DNA of 64,000 nucleotides from Megalopta genalis (GCF_051020955.1 NC_135014.1:39760742-39824741), one strand, 5' to 3'. Positions 12,801 through 27,800 are shown, counted from the stretch's first letter. The notes: a model not told the origin generated them from the letters alone. A program made the numbers and translations.

Positions 12801-15800
12801 AAAACTTAAGAAAATATCGTATTTGTATATTTTTATGTTAGAAAGAATAGAAAGTAGAAATATACAATACAAGTAACAATATAAAAGTTACTTTTTGAGT
12901 CTGTAATTATGCAGACCACTGTATACGTATAAGAATTATTTATATACATATTGTTATGAATCAAAATGATAAAAAGCACTCTAATGTTAAGTCACTTTTC
13001 TTACGAATGAATCACTTTTCCCGCTTTGGTGTAAGGTAGCAGCTAAGTTATTACTACTTCACGGGTCAGAAGTTGGGGCACGCAATTATAGAGGGTTAGA
13101 GCCTCGCGATTAGTTGCAATATGTTATTGCTAAGGTGGCGATTAGAGTTGATAATTCAGTTGATGCTCGTAGTAAGAACGCGACCCATTTCGAGGTATTG
13201 TACACGTATTGTGATCGATGTCCGTGTGTTTGTGTGCGTGTCTTTGCTGTTTGCGTATCTTGTGCACCTTCAACGTCCATCCTGGTCTGTGGATGATGAC
13301 TACCACGCTCAACGACACTTAACAACCGGGCAGTGGTTGAACGAGAATGGACATCCTCAGGGTACGGAGTTGGAGGACATTCGGAACGGGCAGCTGATCT
13401 ATCGCGGTCTCAGAGACAATGTAAGGGTACCAGCGGTCAGCAGCTCGAAAACCCTCGAGGTCGTCCCTAAATCTCGTCCAACCGTTGAGGAATCCTCCCA
13501 CGCCGGTCTCCATCATGCTAAACGTCAAACGAGACAATGGTCGAGCAACACAGTGCTCGATCATTCAAGGAAACTGAATCTCGATCGAAAAAACGAAACC
13601 GGCAAGGACGATCCTTGGAAAGATCGGATCCAGCGACCTCTTGATCGGGCTGCCGACTGCAGTTGGCACGCTGGCATGTTGGAGGGAAGATCAAAGAGCT
13701 TCGTGCTACCGGATCGTTGCTTGCATCGATCGAACTCGCCGATCCATGACAGATCGGCGACACTACAAGCTACCGGCGACGAGCAGTATCGTCATCCTCA
13801 CCATCATCACCACCACCACCATCACCATCATCACCATCGTGTCTCGCCTACTTCTTCTTCTTCCACGTCTTCTTCTATTTCTAGCAACAATCATATTATG
13901 ATACCGTCACCATTAGCGACGAAATCTTCTCTTCTTACTGGACACGCTTCACGGGTTAGAGGCTACAATCATCATCAAGTAGAGTGCACGATGATGTTGT
14001 TTCCTCTATCGTTCTGTTCTGATTTGTCTACCGGGAACTTCTGTCCAGGTTTTCATGGTATCCCATATTCAATTGTAATCGTCCATTTTGTCTTAATTCT
14101 GAAGTCATTCGCAATTCGGATTATAATGATCTAGCTACTCAATTCTCGATGATGATATTCGCGTTCAAATTATAACAAAACAATGTGCGACCACTTTTAT
14201 TCTCGTGTCTAAATTGAAAAACATTAAGCTTCAATTGTCAAAATTTAACCTCTTTAAATAAAAACATTATATTTCATAAATACATATCGAAATTTTGGAA
14301 AATTATGACTGATTCATGAAAGTTAGTAGAAAGTTAGTAGATTAAAAAACTTTTTGCGAGCTTCCTTTATAAATAATTAACATTTTTGCTATTTTGAATG
14401 TACTTCCTCCAGAATAAAAAAAAAGAAAAAAAAAATTTCATTATACAAGTAGTTACCACATAATTTAGGAAATATCATTTGATTTTATAGCATACCTATT
14501 GGTGAAAGAAAGTTTAATTTATTTAAAACGAATAGAAATCCGAGGGTTAATCGAGACTATGTTCTTAGTAGTATAATTACAGCAAACTGCTCGCAAGTAG
14601 CGCGTGAGTTATGTAAATGAAAATCAATATGGTCCCTTTAAAGTCGGAAACAACCATACAAGAAACTAAGAGAAAGTGTCGAATGGTTATATTAACTATT
14701 AACTATCAAAATAACAATACCTCTTTAATATCAACGCCTTGTATTAACAAATGAATTTTAGACTTCGTCTCAGCAGTCGATAGTTAAAAACAATTTTAGA
14801 ACATTAACAGAAGTACCATACAAATAGCAAAAATCGTTATTAATTTTTGCATAACAAAAGAATCTCTTGCTTATCGAATCCGAGACGTACAATGAAATCT
14901 TTGACAGAATTTTCCAATAGATTTAATCTAATGTACCTTCTTGTTTCCTCTTTTCTGCTTTGGTTTCTTCGTCGTTCTCTGTTCTCTGTCCGATGTGGTA
15001 TACTCGATTTGTGTAGTGTCTGTCTTTCTCTTCTCGCTATCGATGTTCACACACGGAAACTCTCGTTCTGTTCTCTTCTGTCTTCTGTGTCAGCCATATT
15101 ACTCAAACTGCATTTCATTTGCTCTTTCGCTGCCAACACCCAAAGCTTAGCATTAGCCGAATGTCGCATGTTTTATGGATAAACTATCGATTATTCGTTG
15201 TCCACTGAAAATTCTCTTCTTCTGTCAAATGTATCCACTGTTGTATTGGTTCCACTCGAAAGCATGATCTACACATGGCGCAGCTAAAATACTGTTCGAG
15301 ATTTGTCGAATAATTTCGTTTCTCTCTTTTGTTTCCAGCCGTTCGATCAACGTGACAATCGTCCAGTGAAACCGTACATGACACAGTGAGTGATGATCAC
15401 GATGTTTGCTTCAATAATACGCTTAATTTCCTCTGTCAGAAAAGATAACTGATCTCTGAAATCTATCGCATTTTCTAAAATCCAATCCTATTAAAGTAAC
15501 TCAATTTTGCAAATTCAGTTTAAATTATTTTTCAAATTGTACTGGAAATAGTCATCAAAATGAACCGCTTTTTGTATCTGTTACCGTGAAACACCGAAAT
15601 CTGGAGAATGTCGACTTTCACCGGTGAATGTCAACATTCACATAGTCGCTTGGTGTATGTCCGAAATATTTGCTAAATACCCTTATTTCTGACTTACACC
15701 GGTAAATGTTGACATTCACCTATCTGCGATTGTCGACACACACCGTAGAGGGTCCGAATGTACAACAATGTAATGAAATATTCGATCTTTCACCGACGTA

Positions 15801-18800
15801 TTTGGCATCTGTTGACATTCACCAGTGAAAGTCGACATTCTCCAATTTCGGTCATTCACGGTAACATATCGATAAAATATGATAGTGACATCAACGAAGA
15901 CATATAAATCGGAAAATATTAATATTTATATAACTGTATTTAACTACGTTCAATTATATTTTGTAACAGCTTAAAAATATCTTTATAAGTATTAAACACA
16001 TATATTCAATTCATACTTATTTACATTATTGAATGTATTACATTGTTTAATATAATACATACAAAAATTATATTCAAATTAATATTAAATATTTGAAATC
16101 TATCTTTTGAAGTAATAATTTAATAAATAACACAGAAACTTATACTACTATTACTTAAAATAAAAATTGCTTAGAATTCGTCTGTTTGCTTTCTTCGTTG
16201 ATGCCAACGAAATTTTTCTATTTCCGTTTTCGTAATAATGCAGTCTTGTAACTAAATGAGACTAATTTGCTAAAATTGTAAGAAATAGATAATGTAATGA
16301 AGAAGTTTGTAATTTGTTTATAGTGCTCTCAAAGAGTCCGGCTACGAAAGTGACTCGACGCTTGTGTTTCGTCGGAAAGAGGATATCAATCCTCTCAGTC
16401 AATTTGAGCAGAAATTGGCTTACAAAACTGTGCAAAGTGGCGGAGACGTTCCTCTCCATGGACTCCGGAAACCAGCCCCGGAACGACCAAAGGGTGAGCG
16501 TAAATTGTGATTGCAAAAGATTGTTTATTTAAAATCTTTTTATTTTTCCAAGAATTTTAAGCAAAGTCTTCTTATTCTATATTGGTGTTGTTTGATCTTA
16601 CGCAAAGAGGCATGTATGCATAGAAAATTGCTCGTAAAATTGCTCGTTTTTTTGCCTTATTTATTGTCGTTTTTGTGTGAGTACTAACTTTGGTCAGAGT
16701 TCATCGAATCTGTGCATGGACATTATCGTATTATGGAACTACTTTCGTGCTCAAGCGGTACACTGATTAAACGACATGCATTAATTTTGATGAAACTGAT
16801 ATTGTTGGTGGAAGATTAAAAACTTGATAAAATAATATTGCTGCACTGGGTGTTTTATGTTTCTTAACTATCACTGGACGGATTTTATGCACTTTTTAGA
16901 AAAATGACTCGGTCAGAAATAAAATTGTGAAGACATCAGAAGAGTTTGAGAATAGTTTTATGTTATTTACAACTTGTTCAAATGATTAAAAAGAGAAAGA
17001 TATTTTCATCTGACTTATGTTGCTTACAATATTTAGACAATATTTATTTAACATCAGAATTCACAGTTCAGTTATCACAAATAATGATATAATATGAATA
17101 TAAACTATACGTGGTCGTGTAGTAATAAATAAATAATAAAAGTATAAACTTTTATTATTGCGTGTAATAACGATGTATATGTCAGTATACATACTAATTT
17201 TTTCGATACGTTGTAGAAGTTACATTAAAACACTTTTTGGGAAGCATCATTTCTACATTATATGTATATACGTGATTTAGATAAACACATCACATCCGGT
17301 ACGTAGACAATAATAATTTAGGGTAAACAAGAGATTAGAGACATTCAGTCTGTTTTCTGAAGTTATATGAAAATCTAGATGATAAGAATCTTTGTTGTGT
17401 TATTTCTTTTTTAAAAACGAACATAAGGATTTACTTCAAGTTCCAGTTAGTATCGAGACACGTAATTCATTTTCATAGGCACAGCATCTTTTACATATAG
17501 CAATTGTCATTCTCTTCGCTCTCTTCGTTCTACAATTATAAATATATTTATAAAGTAAATCAGAAAATAAGTTCTATATTTCTAATATTCTCTTTATGAA
17601 TCTCTACAATTTCAAAATTATAAATAAATAACTCTGTAAACAAGAACTAGGGCTGCTATTTCTAATATTTTCTTCACGTACATGTCCAAAACAAAATAAA
17701 TTCGTTGTAGAAGAAGTTTCATCAAAAATCAGTGTATGCGGTTTAAGAGACGACCCTTGGCAGAGTTAAAAGTTATCAGCAAACATAATATTTTTCGTGT
17801 CTCTAACAGCGAGTACAATCGTAGACAGAAATATTCTCCAACACTGCTTACAATCTCAGCTAGTCCAGCTTCCATTTTCGATGCATTTATTTTTTCAACC
17901 TTATGAGTTCACAATACACAGCACCGCTCGCCTCGGTATCTATTGATATTGGTGTCCAAGTTTGATTCTGCTTAAATCTTCTAAATACGATGCACCAGCA
18001 GCTACCACCACCAAGAGGAACAAATTTCGATTCCAATCTTCACGCCGCGTTGGACGAAAGTCAGCATCACTAACTTTGAAAATCAAGGAATATCTTTTGG
18101 TGAGAGGGTTCCCCGGAACGTTCGCACGACCCTACAAAACGAAATGAAAACTTTGTCCACAGACAACTCAGCCGTCGAATATTTTCCCGTTTCGGCCACA
18201 CTGACGCGTATTCGTGTACACCGGAAATCAACAACTACATCGACGAACACTATCAAACGGACCTCTGTCCTGCAGAGTTCGACGAAAAAAATGAATGGCT
18301 CCCGAGCTTCGTTGAGACCGCCATCTCCGCCTCGAAGACAGTCTTCCCGAAACAACAAGACTCTAAAGATGTACACCAAGCAACAGCTGAAAGACACGTG
18401 TCAATCTCTGAGGTCCAGACACAAGCAATGCTTCTCGGTTGACAAGGTGTCCAATGTTTCTTCGAGTTTAGACAGGTGCAAACGGAGTCGTGAGAATGTG
18501 CATAGTCCTACCTTCAGCACTCCGGGATCGAAATTTGTTGGAACGAAGAAATCTGAAGTCTGCTCGAAAAACGACAGCCCTAAGACGCGTTTGTCAAACA
18601 GGAGGCTGGTCAAATTTGGAGAATCGACCGAAAAGGTTTCTTCAGTTGGTAGAAATTTAGTTGCACATACTTCGAAGAACCTGTATGACAAATCTCCGAA
18701 GACAGCAGTGTTGTCCAGGTGTCAAAAGGCTGTTAAGAAAACGATCGAAGCGCCTTCGACTACGAAGTCATCAACAGTGTCACCGTTGAAGCCATCTTCA

Positions 18801-21800
18801 GCAGTCTTGATAGACCTCAAGAGGTCTCGACCAGTAATCAGACAGCCCCCTAAATTTGTCTCGAGCAAAGAATGCTTGCGTTCTGTGACGTCGTCGTCTT
18901 CCGAAACAATCAGCGAAGTGAGTAAACGGAAGAGACCTCTCGAGAAACCCCAAACTATCGTCAGATCGACCGTACGCAAGCCCGAAACGATTCAAGTGAG
19001 TCCGAACAAGAAAAAACTTGAAACGAAGAAGAAGAAAGATAAAAAGTTAACGAATTTAGAAGCAAAGAGTCTAAAGAAAGAGAACATTGAGAACATGGAG
19101 CCCAATATAAGACAGAACGTGTCAAAGGATAGGTTCTTCCAGGATCTGTTCCTTAGGTCAATCCCTCCGACAGAAACCGTTGCTAGGAGATCTATAGTTC
19201 AGGAACGTGCTAGAATCTACCAGGAGAATGCCAAGGAGACTTACAAATCGGAACCAACACTGAAACCTCTGAGCATTTATCTAACTAACAAACGTTCAGT
19301 GTCGAACTCGAGGTTCAAGAATTGGGAGAGTAGCTCTTCCATCAGTAGTAAGCATGACGACTTCGGATCATCTACCAATTTGAGGAATCAGAGTCCGGAT
19401 CCGGTGAAGATCAAGGAGAGGAGCTTAAGCGAGCCTCCACTAAAGCCAGTAGAATCCGACGAATCCTCCTCGGTGATCAGATCAGCTGCCTGTAGACGTC
19501 TGCGGAGCTTGAAACACGACAAGCCCGACATTCCCAGAGCCAGAAGCGCGGAAGGTTACCAGGAAAGATCGACGTTGGGATCAAATTCTTCACTGACAAG
19601 GAGCACGATGAGTTTGTCACCGGCTGACCGCGAGGATTATCATCAGTACATTCTAGGATTGTTGCATGGAAGGAAAAAGTCTGAGAGGTATAAAGAACTG
19701 CACGACTTTTATTCCAGTCTGGAACGACTCGGCGAACTGGAGAGGACTTTCTCTTCCAGTGACTTAGCAAGAATGAAGAGCGAGGATGTCATAGATTACG
19801 ATCATTGGAAGAAGGTTAGGTCGCAAGAGAAGGCCGAAATCGAAATGAACAAGTTGTATGGAAAATTGAAAGCTGTTCAAAGAGATAAGGACTTTCTGTT
19901 TAGCACTAAAGATCTGGACAAGCTGAAATGGAAGGGTGACTGGGGTCTGAAATTCAAGGAACGCTCCGTGGAAGACATATTGCAGAAATTGAAGAAGTTG
20001 CAAACTGATGAGTCGGAGACCTCGAGGAAGAAAGAAAGTTTAGACTCGTACAAACCCCTCTGGAGGGGCAGGTCAGTGATCAACGTTGCGAGCACGATGC
20101 AGCAGAAGGCGAACGACGAACAAAGAAGCAAATTGGATCATCTGCAGAGGAATCTCGGAGGCAGTAACAAATTCTGGAGTAGCTTGTCGATCGAACAAGT
20201 GGCTACCTTGAAAAAACAACTAAATGAAATCTATGGCAGCGACCAACAGAAACCTACACCCAGTAAGGTGGATCACGACGTCCTCGATGCACCGGATCCT
20301 CTTTTAAAATACGAAATCGTGGTACCGGACCACGGTTCTCGAAACGAAGCAAACGGACTACACGTACGCTGTCACTCAATGATCGCATCCGACCCAGGTC
20401 CGAGCGACCGCAAATCGTCTTCCAGTTGTCCAGAATCCCGAAGAATTCCGGAAGAGCTGCGTGGCACTGCGGCGAGCCAATCAATCATGCCCGAGTCAGA
20501 GAAGAAGAGACTTTCGGTTACCCTTGGAAAGGAAGTCTTGGACAGAGTGTCCCAGAGAAGGCTCTCAGTGGCGTTGACACCCAAGGAGACTCGCGGTAAC
20601 GTAGCCTCTATATTAGCTACACAGAAGATGCCTAAGGAGTCTGGCTCACCCAGCGTCATAAACACGTCACCCAGAAGTTGCTATTCCCTTGAAGCTGAAG
20701 GCTCCTCGAAATCGAAGAACGACTTCCTCCTGGTCCTAACGCCTAACAATAGAAGTCCAGCTGATAGGCAGCGAGTGGAGAACGTCCTTGAGGAATGGTC
20801 GAAGAAGCCACCCTTGTTAGCGATCACGTTACCACAGAGCAACGGTCAAGCAAAGACAGCAAACTCGAGCAGCGAACTGGACAGCACTACAGGAAGCTCC
20901 GATACCTCCGTGAAAACAGTGATCCAGAAGCCTATCGCGCCGGAAGAAGTACCAAAGAAAATCGAATTCTTTGAAAACGTGAAAGCAGAGACCAGTCCTC
21001 GAAGAGTGAAGCCAGCCAGATTGTCCTCGTCCCAGAGCTTTGCTGATTTGAAGGAGTTGTTCGGCGAAATCGAATCGGCCAGGTTTGCAACATTGCCCGG
21101 GAAGAGGACAGGAAGTAAAACGGGAGAGCTGAATGCCGTCACGCGACAGTTTCATTGCCCACGAGACCGTGAACGTGACAGGCCACGCAGCGTCAGTCCA
21201 TATCGCGCTACCACGCGGTCCAATTCGTCCTGCAGTCTCGAGAGCATCTATCAGCGATGTTACTCGCCGGACCCGGGCAAGTATTGGCGGGCCTACCAGA
21301 AGCTGATTAAGAACGGGACCGTGAAGAAGCTCCGAGTGAAGTTCGAGAGCGCTGAAGACATCTCCAGCGGCAAGGTTCAGCCTCCGAAGAGGTTCCGCAG
21401 CGATCCTGAATTAGCGCGGAGTCTGCTGAGCAAAGTGGATCAGTGTAGAACGTCGAGGGCTCGCGAGTTGACAGACGTGGCTTGGCTGAGGCGGAAGTAT
21501 GAAGCTAAGAGAGGCAGGAGAGGTGAGTCGCCGCCTATTCCACGCGTTCCGTTGAAGAAAGAGGACTTGTCGATGCCTCACATCGATGTCATCAGCAAGA
21601 CAGCCGAGCTGAAGGATACGTTGGGTCCGCAAGCTGTCATAAATGGCCTGGTCAGGAAGGCAGAGACGGAAGAGCTGGAGGCAAGGAAGCCGGTCGGTCG
21701 CATGAGGAAGAAGTTCGAAGAGTTCGGCCAGAAAACTTCGCTCCTGGGCGAGATGTTCACCTCGTCGCCGGACGTGCACGAGTTGAGAGACATAGCTCCA

Positions 21801-24800
21801 TATCTGGCTGGCCGTTGGGTGGCGCACAGGTATCCCAGTCGAAAAGATAACATGCGCTCGCTATCCTCGCCACCTGACCTCGCTGGAAGACAATCCCCCT
21901 CGCAGAGCAGTGGTCGCTCGAACGTGAAGAAGACAGAGATCAATGAGGAGAAGAAGATGGGCAGATTGCGGACTGCTTCGACCAAGGAGCCGCCGAATCA
22001 ACAGTTTGATCCTGACAAGCACAGGCCCAGGTTTAGGTACCAACCTCCTCCGCCGACATCCTCGGGTCCACTGCGTCAGAAACACAGTTGGTGCTCGCCG
22101 ATTCCAATCTACACCGCTCGACCCACTGTTACTTTCGAAGGTCTGAATGGAAGATCGCAAACGGTAGCTTCTGGAATGCGTTGATAATCGCAGACTACGC
22201 CGACGCATTTTCCCTTGTTCCTATCCCTGTATTTTCCAACGGTTTCATTCTTTACATCATCTTACTCCTCGCTCGCTTCATTTGTCAGAAGACAAGGAGC
22301 TAGGTGTCATGACTATTCCGTAATTAGAACAGTTCACCGTTACCGGATTAACATTGAATCCACTTTTGGTCACTATTGTGCTATAGTTCGTACGAAACGA
22401 AGCAGCCTAGTTACACTTTCGATCGTTTTCCGTACGATAATCTGGGAATTTTAAATTCTACGTGACACAAAATGCTAATTTCAGGAAACGCAGTTGCAGT
22501 GGTTAACTGCAAAATTAAAAATTCAAATCCCAGTTGAAAAATTTCGGAAATTTCGTTGTCTCCGATTTCTTGGTGATTCGTAAGAGGATCTTTCGAATAC
22601 GAAGTTTCAAGATTGCGTTTTTGGACGAGAAATCAGTTCGAGATACCGATATCGATCGATGCCGAGCGATAGAGTTTCCCTCATTAACCAAAAATTTGAT
22701 CGGGTGTTCACAGTAATTCTCCACGGCAAGTGATTTTCGTTCGTTTGTTCATCGTAGCGCGGCTAATTATTATTTTCGTTTTTTTTCGGCTATAGAATAC
22801 TCGAACGCACCCCCGCCGCCACCAAAATCTCAACATCACAGAGACGACTGCCAAGGTAACGCTACATGCTGATCATGTTTTTTTTTAGTTATATTCATTA
22901 ACAGTGTATTTAAGAGGGTATATTCCCCGTCAATTAGATTCACGATCATCGATGCAAGAGCTTCGTATTGTGTTGGCAATGGGCCACCAAATCGTTGTGT
23001 TATCAAATGTCAACGCTAATGGTTCAAACAAATGATTCTTGCTGTTCTGATAATTAGCCAGCGAACTATGAATAGCAAGAATTATTTTAAACAATTCATT
23101 CAACGGTTTAAATGTTATTTATCTGTATGCTAACGAATAATGTTCATCAAGACGCTTTCACGAGCCTAGATAGCTTGTAACTTCTGTTCATTTCGCATCA
23201 CTCGAGTTATTTTGGAGAAGTGCAACTGCTGTTGGATGAAACAGAGCATGAAATTTGCTCGTTATGCATGACATAAGATGCCATCTTTTATGTTGTGGGG
23301 GAAGAGGAGCGATTGTTTTGCAGTGAATGAAGCATGATCACGAGATACGTAGTATTTTGTATTCGGCTATTTGTTATGGAAAAATAAAAAGTAACACAAT
23401 GGCATACATACAGCTAACTGAATCGATCTCACGATGCGATGATAAAACGTTAACATCTGCGGAGCATAACAATTCTATAGTGCTTAACGCAATTGTTTCT
23501 CGTATACCAAACACGAGAGTGAATATTAATATCAGCATCCTATTAAAATTAATATTGATTCAATAAAAAATTATTGCAACCCAAAATTAATTATTTGCCG
23601 TAATTTGACAAGCATTCTTATTTTCTGAAACGTTCCAATATATCTTACAGTATTAATAATTTAATATATTTTTTTTAAATAGTTTACTTCGAGAAAGTTG
23701 TATGAACACTTTAATTATTTTTGCGAATCTTGAAGGGAATAAATCATTGATTGAGAAGTGTTTATTTAATTTCAAACGGCGCACAGCAGAGAGAGATAAC
23801 TAATATCAAATTCTTCTTGATAATTATCGATAATTTTGTTCATATTATCTCGTTCATGAAATATTTATAGCCGATATCAATATAAATTGAAGAACATCTG
23901 ACACAATGACCTTAAAGTGAACATCAGCAATTCAGTCATTTTTTAACACACTTAAAATCTACGTTTATAGTATAATTTTTGCAATACCAGTTATACGTAA
24001 GAATATGCAGGTCTTGAGACCACATAAACTCTTTTCGTTAATCGTTATTTTCTTATTTTCGATACTAGTAAAGATTATGTAATTTTGATGTTCATTGTGA
24101 GTAAAGTACACCTTGTATACATATTGCCATCGAGAATTTCTGCCTAATACGTTTCAGTAACAACACAGTTTAGATCGATATCAACATACCGTAACAATGC
24201 CTTCAATTCGTCACATATTTTGCACGTATTCGAGATAGTTATGCCACTAAAGGTATTTCGCTATTACAATAGTTAGATTAATATCAGTTTTAAGATAAAC
24301 AAGTTCTCTTACATATGATGCAATAAATTGAATGTTTAAAATATTTTTGACAATAAGAATAAGTAAAATGATTATATATATATATATATATTGGTAATAA
24401 TATATATTATTTTCAATAATTCTTGCTTCTTGTACTCTATTGACAAACAACGGAAATAACACCATTTTTCCCATAGAAATTCTCAACACACAGAGACAAG
24501 AGAATCGAACGGCCTTGTTTGCAAGCGAAATAGATAACACGCTCTTCATACACACACTCGAGACATTGCAAGGTTAATTCGTGTAAACGAAACCTTGACA
24601 ATCTTGAACTCTAAATATAACTGTGCCCGTCATTGAAATCATTGACGTCCGAAAAGCAGTGAGTCACGTTATGATATCGATTGTGTACTAACTTATCTAA
24701 TCTCCACTGATAACCGATAACACATTTGTTGCTCAACTTAATTTGTTGAAGATACGACATTTCGCACAACTGGATAAGAGGCACACAAGTTACTATTTCC

Positions 24801-27800
24801 TTATACGAAAGCAGAAATTCAAAATACAAAATACTTGAAAATACAAAATATAACAAATAAATAAATAGATCTACAATAGTATCTAGTTGCATGTTTACGT
24901 CTTTTGCAGAAATAAAATAAAAGCAGAATCTAATCTTAGTATTAATCTTAAACTCTTGTTATTGATGGATTCGGCTTATCGATGCTTTTGCTGTACTGTT
25001 TAGTAATTGCCTGCGGATTTTTAAGCGTTTATGGCACTTGCAAGTGCGTACAATATAAGACAAAGTCTGCATTAACATTAACAGCATATCTACCTTGTTT
25101 TTAGCATAAGAAATCATTTTCTTATGAAAGCATAAATTCGTACAAAGATTCATTTACATGTGGACTCAGTGTCGTTTCAAAACCAATTTGGGTAAACCAT
25201 ACTTCATTAGAATCTGTGGAAATTATAAAATAATTAGGGTAATTACTATGATAAACTATAACTGTGCAGTTTTAGTGACTAAATTGTTGTTATAGGATTT
25301 TGAAATGAAAAGGTTCACATTCGCTACATTTTTTGAATAAGTCATATTTTGCAATAAGTTGTATACGTTAAACCAGCACGAGCTCACATATTTTTTAATC
25401 TTCTAGAATGCTGTGTAACTTTAAAAACACGTACTAATTTATTATGGCGTTTAAATGTATCTTCACTTTTAGCTACAATATGGTAAATGTATTTTATTCT
25501 GATGTTTCATAACCAAGAAACTCATATTAAAAATGATCTTGGTGATTTATATTTAGAGGTTGATAATCTAAGTTACGTAACTTACTTTGAAATAATATTA
25601 ACAATTTAGACTGTAGCAGACATTGGCACATTTGAAATGACATTACTCGTAATACTATTTCAAGTAACATGTTATTTTATTTTACAATTATTTGAAATAA
25701 TTATAGAGTTAAAGTTAATGTTTGGGACTGTTTTACACCCGTCTGCTTTAAACAAATTATTGTGAACATGTCATAAAATAAAACCTTTTTGTTCAATATG
25801 ATTTTCGCCATTATTTCTTTTGGCCAATTTGAAATAATGAAATAACGAAACATTTTATTATTTGAAATCGCTTTACCTCAAATGAATCGATATTATTCTT
25901 ATTTTCGAATAACGGTTTGAAATAAATCATTTGAAATAGTTATTGTTCATTTTTATTTTAAATAAAATTTGCCTCGGTCTGGCCTATAGGGAATTAAAAT
26001 TATAGAAATTTTATAGTCTCTTACATAAAAAATTCGTGAAAAAATTCTTGACATCAATACATCAGAATAAAAATGACGAAAAGTCTAAATAAATGTTTCT
26101 ATAGAACTAGCGCTCGGTGCAGCATTAAAAGCTAGATAGAACATCGCGCAATAGTAAAATGACCTTCCAGTTGTGAACCGAGATTAAATTATGACATAAG
26201 AACGCAGTAGACCATTTACTCCAGTCGAATTGATTCGAATGATCGTCGTGTCAGTGGGCGAATAGAAATTCGAGCGTTCTCAGCAAAAATAGAGATGCAT
26301 CGAGAGGTGGAATCGCTTGGAAAGTGGAGGGAGTGCGAATCGGCTCGTTTCGCCTGTTCACGGCGAAGAAGAACCGTTGTTTGTGACTGGCGAGTTCAAC
26401 GTGCACACGCGATAACTTTATCAACCGATCATCGCGGCTAGACGCGTTTCCAGTACGCTTTTCCGTCGTGCACCGTATCATTTCGCCGCGCTGAATCGCG
26501 ATTTAGTCGCGAACCGACGCGTCGAACCGTACGACGCTGTCAGAAATCGCTCGCGATCTCTTCGCCGTCGAACGCGCTAAGTTTTCGCGAGACGATTCAC
26601 GAAACGCGTCGCTCTAGTGTATAGAAAATAGTGGAAAAGTGGAAAATAGTGGAAGTATTGAGTCGCTCGTGGTGCTAACGCGTTATAGTTCGAGTGTCTG
26701 CGGTCGTGTTACAAGTTAATAGTTGTCGTGAATGTCAAATGTGAAGTTCCGAGCCGTTTTTATTGAGTCATCCGCAGCATGTTCGATGTATGAATTTTTC
26801 GATGAACGCTGTCATAATTCTATGCATAATACTTACGTCAGCTCCGTTGTCCTAAGTTTATCTACACGTCAGCGTGTTATTTCGGTTGTACATCGACTGG
26901 TTTTCCTTAATAATTCGAACGGAAGCATAAGTATGTGCGCGAGAATTAATACGAACTGGTATCACACTTGCAAATCTGAATATCCTCCGAGATTATGGTC
27001 CGTGACAAATAAGTCATCGTGTTGCAAGAAATGTTGAGTGTCTTTAATCATTTTATATTGCGATCAAGATTAGCCTTTGCGAAACTCAAATGAATGTGTC
27101 GGTGCAATAGCATTTCTGTTCGTTATTGCAGAAATACCTGGAAAAGAACTTACGAAATATTTAGGAAAAAATTTTTTAATTATTTTACAATATTTATGTT
27201 GATCATTTCTATGATATTTGAGGTATAAATTTTACAGCGGACACCGTGTATATGGGATTATGCGGATTTATTCTGTGATAGAATGTAGCGAAAGTTGAAA
27301 AGAAAGAATCAACCTTTCATGCAACTTTGCTCGTTCATTTCAATAATTTCTGTATTTTAAGCTATTTGCACACGTTTTTATTAATACTGACATAGTTGAT
27401 CTTATTTTTGTGGTTTATTGCACGTAATTGAAATATGTTGTTTTTAAATATATACTTTAAAAAATGTGCTATTATTTACTAGGTTAATACTATATGTAAC
27501 TTAATGCCGATATATTATATTCATTCATGACGAATAAATGAAATTTAAAATAGTAGTAGATGAACAAATTTTTAAGTGTAATTTCAATGTAATATTTTCA
27601 ATCCATTAATTGTTTCTTATAATTGAAGCAGACAGTTTTTACTTTTCATGAAAATGTGCATTTACGAAGTACGTGACATATTTTAATAATCTGTTGAATA
27701 AAGCTGTAGAATTACGAACGAAAATCGTGGGATTTGATGAAGGATATCGCGAACCCTTTCCGGCGGAGAAACTTCGCGACCAGTTCCTTTCGATCAAGTG

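Larger units (their letters stand above)
7276..15338 (+). other. large CAP intron g-h
   Basis: 8.1-kb intron of mostly AT-rich sequence. It holds three copies of the TAGACTGCGG element family, the TA-flanked MITE at 12,658, the open exon at 13,121-13,978, and a GC-richer non-coding patch at about 9,840-10,220. I see nothing else I can name. Confidence 0.7.

Noticed and set aside
14847..15182. Plus-strand frame with hydrophobic segments before CAP exon h
   Set aside because: No ATG at its start, composition is intronic (T-rich pyrimidine runs), and it has no splice-phase link to CAP.
18083..22208. Many minus-strand and other-frame ORFs opposite the 4.1-kb exon
   Set aside because: They are shadows of the long GC-rich coding exon; none has splice sites or a recognisable domain.
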